DNA of 64,000 nt from Dactylonectria macrodidyma (taxonomy: Eukaryota; Ascomycota; Sordariomycetes; Hypocreales; Nectriaceae): positions 6,262,001-6,326,000 of the forward strand of contig JAGMUV010000001.1 of NCBI GenBank assembly GCA_020744425.1, read 5' to 3'. Shown here one piece after another: positions 57,372 through 64,000 of the stretch. Each line of letters starts with the position of its first letter. Position 1 is the first letter of the stretch. Below the pieces are notes generated by a model. That model was not told the DNA's origin, did not search any database, and worked only from the letters and a program-made list of their open reading frames with translations. The position numbers and the translations under genes are program-made.

Positions 57372-58868
57372 TCATACCCGGTGATAGACTTTGGTGACAA
57401 CACCCAGTTCTGCTTCGCCGGTGGATTTGTCCCCATTTTCGCTACTCGTTGAGGTGTCATCCCTCCCAAATGCAACTCCATTGACTCCCGGCGTTTGCGG
57501 TGATGTACGGCCATCCCTCGAGCCAATTTGTTCCGATGTAATGTGTACTTCGTTCTTCTGGTAGATCTTGAGCGGGATATTGTAACCGCCCGTGATCTGC
57601 TCCTGGCTCTCCGACGGGCTAATGTCTACATCGTGAAGGCCTGTGGGCCTGTTCGGGCGCTCCTCGCGTGTGCGGCTGCTGAGGTTTCCGTAGTTGGATC
57701 GCAGTCTGTTCGTCGCCTCTCCGGTGCGTTGGCCTGACGACTTGCCGTACTTGGCGTGAAACGATCCCAGGCGGAAGACACGCTGCAAAAATGTCCACGT
57801 GAGGGGGAGGTTGGCGGTGATAATAGCAGTCGAAACTTCGCGGATGTACCAGTAGATCCATTCCGTACCGTAAGGCTTGCCTAAGCTGTAGTATTTGCTG
57901 AGAATAGCTGCCAAAATCTAGAATCACTTAGCTAAGGTCCTTGCAGCCATAGTCTTGGAGTCAAACTCACGGTGAATGCACCCAAGGCGAAGACGCCGCA
58001 GAGAATTATCTTCCTCTTTAAAGGCAATTGAGATTGAACGAAAACTGGCATGGGGAGTAGAATGATGAGAATATCAGTGGTAATGTTTGTGACGGTATTG
58101 GTTATCATGTGGTTTGTCTCAGCCGAACAGTTCACTGCGTAGAATGTTAATTCAGACTCAGCGGAAGCTTCAGAGCCCACTTACAGTTGTCCGGAGGGAC
58201 CTGCCAGTAGTGGTAGAAAGGCCGGCACCATGCCGCGAAGAACAAGATTTCCATGAGAATGAAGCTGAACACCACATATCCCGCAACGATCTTTACCAGT
58301 AAGTTCTGTCTCAAACTCATTCTGTAATTGTATTAGCTTAACAAATCAGCTGAGCTGGAACTGGAGTACTCACGTCAATCGACTATACATGATGAGCAGA
58401 CAGGCCTTGACGCCCCAAATGGTAATTATCTGCATCTGTTCGGTGACGATGACCAATTTGGACCCATATACCCGCTCTTTGATAGACTCGTCGGTCAGAA
58501 CGATGTTGTCGGCGGGGTTGATGAGATTTGTGGGTGTGTAGGTAAGGACCTTGACAATAACCAACAGTACCGTATATGTTACCTAATGGAAAGATGAGTC
58601 AGATCTCAGATTGCGACCACAATGCGTCAAAGAAGAAATGCGACTCCGGGTTTCATACTATTGTCAACATCATAAGGTAGTCATCGACTAGCATCCCTCT
58701 GAAAGATCCGTACAACATCCTGCGGGACATCCTGCATGATAACCTGGGTAAGCCCGTGTATTGAAAAGATCGGAGACGACGGGATCAGGCCAAAACATAC
58801 ATTCGAACGAGCACAACGGCCACAGTTAAGGCGTACCACACCCATAGCTCGACGAGGAGGGCCGACAT
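57372..58868 (-). CDS. Pth11/rhodopsin-like fungal integral membrane protein
   Basis: Six or seven short exons; the start is probably ATG 58868 (context gccgccATG). Exon 1 encodes the first helix (ELWVWYALTVAVVLVRMYV), then LYGSFRGMLVDDYLMMLTI, VTYTVLLVIVKVLTY, VYGSKLVIVTEQMQIITIWGVKACLLIMYSRL, MEILFFAAWCRPFYHYWQVPPDNC-type loop, NTVTNITTDILIILLPMPVF, LKRKIILCGVFALGAFT, and IYWYIREVSTAIITANLPLTW. This seven-helix pattern is the fungal rhodopsin-like domain shared by Pth11-related receptors and many uncharacterised membrane proteins. A long Ser/Thr/Gly-rich cytoplasmic tail ends at 57372. No CFEM domain is seen. Likely plasma-membrane sensor; ligand unknown. Confidence 0.85.
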
Positions 58869-61825
58869 GGCGGCGGCTGCGGCTGCGGCTGCGGTTAACG
58901 TTGGTGTTTGCAGATGCGACCCGGAGCGATCTTCAATCGTCAAGGGCAAACAGAAGAACAGATTTTGGACACCAGACGAAGTAGGGATGTCGGCATTTTT
59001 GGGACCCAGTTCGAGGCCACCTTTGAGATCAGGCTGTGGCGCAACCCCTGGCTTGGGACCCCTTTTGTTACGAATGAGGAAGCTTGATGGCGTCTTCGAT
59101 GGGGCTTTGCGGATTCCACGAACCTGCAGCCCCAATACCACGTGAAGCAACCCGTCGCATCATTCCACTATTATCTCTGTAAGCCGTCCTTTAGAGGCCC
59201 CTACTGGTGTCATGGCAAGGGTCCTGCACTTCGTAACTGGCTCGGGGATCATCCAGGTTATGCAGCATGCCGAGCCGGAAACGTGCCAAGACGCGAGATC
59301 GTTGCCCTGCATCGCCCTGGCAGGTCTTACGCCCTGGAACACGCCTTTAGAAGTTCCACGGCACCGTGATCCATCGGCAGGACTGGCAGCGATGTGGGAC
59401 TCCTGAGACGGGATCTAGAAAAGCACTAAGAGAATAGTCTCGGCGCTTTTTCCACGTTTAGGCCGGGACTTGGCTGGTGAGGCCCTGGGCCAGAGGGTGA
59501 GGTATCGCACTACAAGAGATCTCTTCCGATCCTGTCACACTCGCCACAACGTAATCAGGTGACATGAATCTAGACCAGCTGGCCAGTCTGCCGGCCTGAG
59601 AATCGAATACTTGAGTGATTTCCGGCGATTCGAGACGAGGATACTCGAGACAAAAGGGTTCTTGACCCACCCTTTTGCCCATGCCTAAACAGGGAAGTGC
59701 CTGCGAGGGACTAGCCTGGATCATTTTCTGACATGTCTGGGCAGACCACAAGGAGTCAAGGACAAGGCGGAAACGTAATGAGCCAGTCATGAGAACCAGT
59801 GACTCTAATGTACGACAAAGGAGGTTACTCAGTCACCACAGTTGACCATCCGTGTTGCTCTCCAACGCGAGACAATAAGACTTGGAGACGGGAAGCAAAA
59901 AGACTTGCCAAAATGAAACGAATGGGTTGCGCCACGTTACTCCATACACAAGTAATCACGGCCATCAAGACACATAAGCGGCGACCCGGCCGGCCATCAT
60001 CGAAGAAGGCTTCAATCCCGACACGTTGGCCCGGAGCTGAAGATTGCCCCCTGTCGGCTCCGTTTCGTCCCACGCTATCTTTGCTCAGTGCTCCGGCGTC
60101 CTCGTCGCCACGAGCCTCGTCACCTTCCATTTTCTCCGCGTCTTCCGATGCTTCGGTTCACCAAAGCCTTGTTACCGATCGCAAAGCCCCGGGCCAACTT
60201 CTCCGAGAAGAGAGGCCTCTGCATCACGATAGAGCTCTCTCCAGGCTCAGACAGACAATGCCACCTTCAGCTCAACGGCAGAAGAGGATTTAATGATCTG
60301 GAGAATTACTCCAGCGAAAACGCAGCTTCGGAATCAGCCGGGCTAGCGTACGTCGTGAGTTTCTAGCGTCCTCTGATCCTCCCAAAGTGGAGCGCAGACT
60401 TTTCTCGCGGTCGCATTGCATCGTCTCATCTCGTTTGCTGTGGGCACCTCGCTCGCATCGCGATGGGGTCACCCTGACAGTCACAGCAAAAAAGGAATGT
60501 CCAAACGCGGGGGATCGAGGGGCATTATACCACGGGATTAATTATCGTTTTCTTGCATTCTTTTCCACGTTGCTATGGGTCTTATCTCGCTTGTCGCGTG
60601 CTTTGACTGGTTATGGCCACGATGATGACTCGCAGCCATTGTTGCCGCGACAGGTGTCTCCACAGCCCACAATATCTGACAATTATTATGTCATATTTTG
60701 TCGTCAATGCTGAACATTGTTACGTTATTGCTATATTACGTAGAGGTCGCAGAGAGGTTGCTTCGCCCGCCCTCAAGTGGGCAATTTGCAGCTACAAGGT
60801 AGCCGCCTGTCTCTGTTGCATCTAATGCCCTGACTTCATCGCTTGGACAATCTTACAACGCCTCAAACATAAGATTTTTTCACTTTTCGGTTATCTAGAA
60901 CTTTGTGGGGCGCAAGAAGATTGAGTTTGACATCTCTACACCACAAATTTGTCAATCAACCCTTCCACTGGGTGGCGCCACAAACTCGCAAATGAGATTT
61001 AGTATGGACTTATAACCGTGTTACGTAGTCAAATCGTGTAGCTATAAATGACTGATGGTTCGCATATGACCGATAAAATAGGATACGCTTAACCACGTGG
61101 AGACCACGCGGCGCACCTCGCTTGACATGCGCCTTGTCACAGTCTGGGCAAATGAGTGTGGGCCACGACTCCGGTTCTGGAGTAGGACATGGTAGACGAA
61201 TTATCATCCGGTGTCAGATTGATAATATTTGACCACGTTTGGGGGCTTTAACTTGTTCAAGGTAGCGTAGAAAGTTCTATTTCTCCGCGGGCAGCTGTCG
61301 GATCTCATAGTGACTTGCTATACGTCCCTTTGCTCGGCAGTGCATTCAGGCCCTGAGCTCGGCTTTGAAGTTCTAAACCGCCTCAGCTACGAGGCAATGA
61401 CGAGTCGAGAGGATATGTGGGACATAGTGTGATATCCGAAGAAGAACAACATGACATTCTACGATTGGACATGTTTAAGTTTGTGGCAGTAATGTTACCA
61501 GGGAGCCCGAACACGGTAGGGCTGTGACCATGGTGACCGTTTTGCTACATAGTATTGATAATTTGAGGGCCTGGGATTGATTACGCTTGTGAGTATTGTC
61601 AGTGACTATTGTAGGCTGAAGCTCTCACCTGGTTACCTCGATTAGGAGCTTTATGGACAGCCGCGGTATTGGGGAAATATTGGAAGCTGGACAAGCACAC
61701 CGGAGGCAGAGAATTTGACACCCTTGAATCTTCATTTGTAAGAGATATACACGAATAAGAAAAATTTCAGTCTTCTTGACCTTGATTTTCTCCAATTTTT
61801 GACGAGAGAATATGGCGAGGACATG
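58869..61825. other. gene-poor stretch between membrane protein and third regulator
   Basis: 3 kb. Includes a short GCN-type microsatellite at about 58870-58895 directly upstream of the receptor start (would encode Ala repeats if translated from 59150). Frames at 59799-60293 (plus) and elsewhere lack domains and are not supported. Presumed 3' end of the third regulator at 61826. Confidence 0.4.
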
Positions 61826-63755
61826 TCAATCGCATGATGTAGCATCAAGTACTAACTGAAGAGTATTCTTCACAGCCAATGCCGCACCACCCCAAATATC
61901 CCAGTACGGCTGGAGCAGCTCTGCTACTTCGTACACTCTTACTTTCCAGCCGTCGGGCGGCATCAGTCCCTGCGCTCTAGATGACCACGGACGTCGATGC
62001 GCGAGGTCGATCGCCCACAGCACCAAAGTCGCCGAGGCAATGTTTCGCAAGGTGAACCAAGTGCCGTGGTGGCGATGAATGGCAACTTGCGATAGCTTGA
62101 GCATAGAGTAGTGTGCACTTTGCGCGGCCAGCGACAGAACTCGAGCTCGAAGAGCATCGCTGATGTTGAGCGGTTCGGATGCGTTGACGTATAGTTGTAC
62201 GAATGGCCGCCCGACGAGTTCTCGTAGCCCGAAATACCGGAGCCTGAGAATCTGAACCGTGTCATTTGAATGAAGGGGCACAGCATTGTCGCCTGGTATG
62301 TCGAAGTGTAGCACCGATGGAAGCGACGCATACCAACTCTGGATTTGTGCCTCCATGATGTCACTCTGCAACACCATTTGATGTATCTCTGCTTCACTCG
62401 GGGCATCGGTCGTCCAGCAGTGGAGGCGTAGAACTCGGTTGATGAGGTGACGTGCAGCGATATCTGCTAGGTAGTAATACCAGGTTCGCTCGTCCACCAG
62501 CTCAGTGGGCTCGATGCCTGGGCTGGGTGCCAAAGCAAAGAGATTCGGGAAGCCAGCATCATTGAGGATTGGGGTTGGAATCGGTAATTCTAGCCTCAAC
62601 TCCCACTCTGACTTCCAGATTGTGAAGAACAAGGCCTGGTTGATCGTAAATAGACTGGGGTGGTTGATGGAGGAGATGTCGAATGGGTTGTGAGAGGGGG
62701 TATTCATCAGGTTGATGCTGTGCCACGCCGCGCCAGCGAGATTGAAGTATTTCCAGGCATGGAGCGGCTGTATCTGGTGCATGTACCAGATACCGGCTAG
62801 CAGTAGACATTGCACGGCTTGGTGATGGCTTTGGCCGGTGACGAAGCCTAATCGTTTGGCGGCTAGTGTCCAAAACTGAATCGCTAGGTCTGGTTCGCAT
62901 CCTCTGCATAACGGATCTGTGGGAGACAAAGGCTGGTCCTGATAGCTTTCAGTTGCGGCACCAATTGCGCACACCAGAGTTACAAGACAGGTCTGTATCG
63001 ACCAGTCCAGACCGTTTTCCGCAACGTAGATGACCATGTCGTGCAATTCGGACAGGTCCAAGATCGGGTTCTTTAGGTGTACACCATTGATGTATTTTCT
63101 TTCCAGCCGCGATAGCTCGTGGTAGTCCATATTTGGTACCGAATGGTTCCATTTATCGGGCATTTGGCAGTGGTCGTTGGCAAGACGAATCGGCTGGAGA
63201 TGGTTGAAGATGTTCCATTCCAGTATCGTGTCCATTCCGCGAGGCCGGATAGCGAGCTGGGTATTTTCGGCAAAGTCCTCCCTTAGCGATAGATTTTCAT
63301 CAGTCCCAGCGCTTTCCTGTCGCGGATGGCTGTCAGATGGAACATCTTTGCACTTGCAGGAGTGGCAGCATGGCGAAGATTGCTGCTGTTGACGTTCTAC
63401 CAAGTCGCCGAGCTTGGCGATTGCTCCGAGAATGTCCTCGCCGGTGACGGAACCACTGCCGAATAGACGGATTAGCAGCTCCAAGGTGCTAAGAAGGATC
63501 ATGAGTATGTGTAAACACCCACTGAGGAATGGTGTCTTCAGCGTAGACACAGGATAACTCGTTCTTGGAGCAATAGCCGCATGTCGGGCGTTGGTTGTCG
63601 CACTTGGTCTTCCTCGACCTGCACTTCTCACACGCCGTCGGTCCACGTGATTTGAAGAAGACAGGCCCTGCAGCTTGTTTCTCGCGATCACTAGGGGCGT
63701 CTTGACCAGACTCTGCCATCGAGGAAGTCCTCGGACGTTTGGCTATGCTCGACAT
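61826..63755 (-). CDS. Zn2Cys6 transcription factor, Fungal_trans domain
   Basis: Two exons: 63523-63755 and 61826-63455. The 67-nt intron (GTGGGT..branch CTAATC..GGCAG) restores the frame between the zinc cluster exon and the rest. Zinc cluster CEKCRSRKTKCDNQRPTCGYC..SC lies at about residues 42-70. The middle domain contains ELSRLERKYINGVHLKNPIL, DMVIYVAENGLDWSIQTCLV, CEPDLAIQFWTLAAKRLGF and AWHSINLM, typical of a group of fungal regulators. About 620 aa in total. Promoter lies beyond 63755. No linked enzyme genes are in the window on this side. Confidence 0.88.
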
Positions 63756-64000
63756 GGGAGGCGAAGTTGTTGGCAGAAAGGATCGGGGAGCACCGACGAA
63801 GGATCCATAAATCGACGTTCTGCTGGGGTATGGGCTCGCTTAAGTTCTCGGGGAGCGCCGACGAGAGGTCAACACCTCAACGCAGAAAAGATCCATCTAG
63901 CGTCTCGTCGGACTCAGCTCCGACGAGTCATCAGCATCGTGAAGCGGGGCTTCAACTTAACATCTGGTCTAGATCGCAATAGCCTTGTTTCCCCACACCT
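63756..64000. other. promoter of the third regulator, window end
   Basis: 245 bp; no ORF supported. Confidence 0.4.

Noticed and set aside
58870..58895. Ala-repeat N-terminal extension of the membrane protein from 59150
   Set aside because: The repeat is immediately before a strong ATG context at 58868, and the upstream frame has no membrane or signal features, so it is treated as 5' sequence.
59799..60293. Plus-strand 164-codon frame
   Set aside because: Arg/Ser/Pro-rich translation, no promoter or domain, in a region without other gene signals.

Overview
The window is nuclear DNA from a filamentous ascomycete (Pezizomycotina, most likely a sordariomycete; I cannot name the species). The evidence is short introns with GT..AG ends and CTAAC/CTAAT-like branch points, three Zn2Cys6 regulators, a HET-domain gene, a Pth11/rhodopsin-type membrane protein, a fungal highly reducing PKS-NRPS, and an intron-containing nuclear tRNA-Ile.

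Layout, left to right. (1) 1-1221: a HET-domain gene running off the left edge. (2) 2168-13956: a compact six-gene metabolic cluster made of a Zn2Cys6 regulator (whose 3' end overlaps a tRNA-Ile gene), a RidA-family protein, an alpha/beta hydrolase, an amidase, a short-chain dehydrogenase and a CYP504-like P450. The promoter segments of this cluster carry eight exact copies of TCGG-N5-CCGA, a strong hint of one regulon controlled by the local zinc-cluster protein. (3) 13957-17455: gene-poor. (4) 17456-24555: an Agd3-like (CE18) secreted polysaccharide deacetylase broken by one frameshift, then a large secreted subtilisin. (5) 24918-28215: a second Zn2Cys6 regulator divergent from a SAM methyltransferase. 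(6) 28615-32445: a long intronless gene of unknown function. (7) 33037-45120: one PKS-NRPS gene (KS-AT-DH-cMT-ER0-KR-ACP-C-A-T-R*) of about 4,009 aa. It has one 53-nt intron, one apparent frameshift in KR, a degenerate condensation-domain motif and a release domain lacking the reductase Tyr. (8) 46.6-49.2 kb: a probable single-pass membrane protein and a decayed kinase-like gene. (9) 50503-51490: a GH114 galactosaminidase followed by a decayed minisatellite. (10) 54052-58868: a coiled-coil protein, a decayed ORF, a small secreted protein and a Pth11/rhodopsin-like receptor. (11) 61826-63755: a third Zn2Cys6 regulator.

How the genes may work together (inference): the left cluster looks like a regulated catabolic or modifying pathway (aromatic hydroxylation, alcohol/ketone redox, amide and ester hydrolysis, imine/enamine deamination). 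The PKS-NRPS appears to be an orphan: no trans-enoyl reductase, transporter or adjacent P450 is visible. The CE18 and GH114 genes belong to the families that modify and cut galactosaminogalactan-type wall polymers, but here they lie about 30 kb apart. Both frameshifts fall in homopolymers, so sequencing error must be excluded before calling either gene dead.
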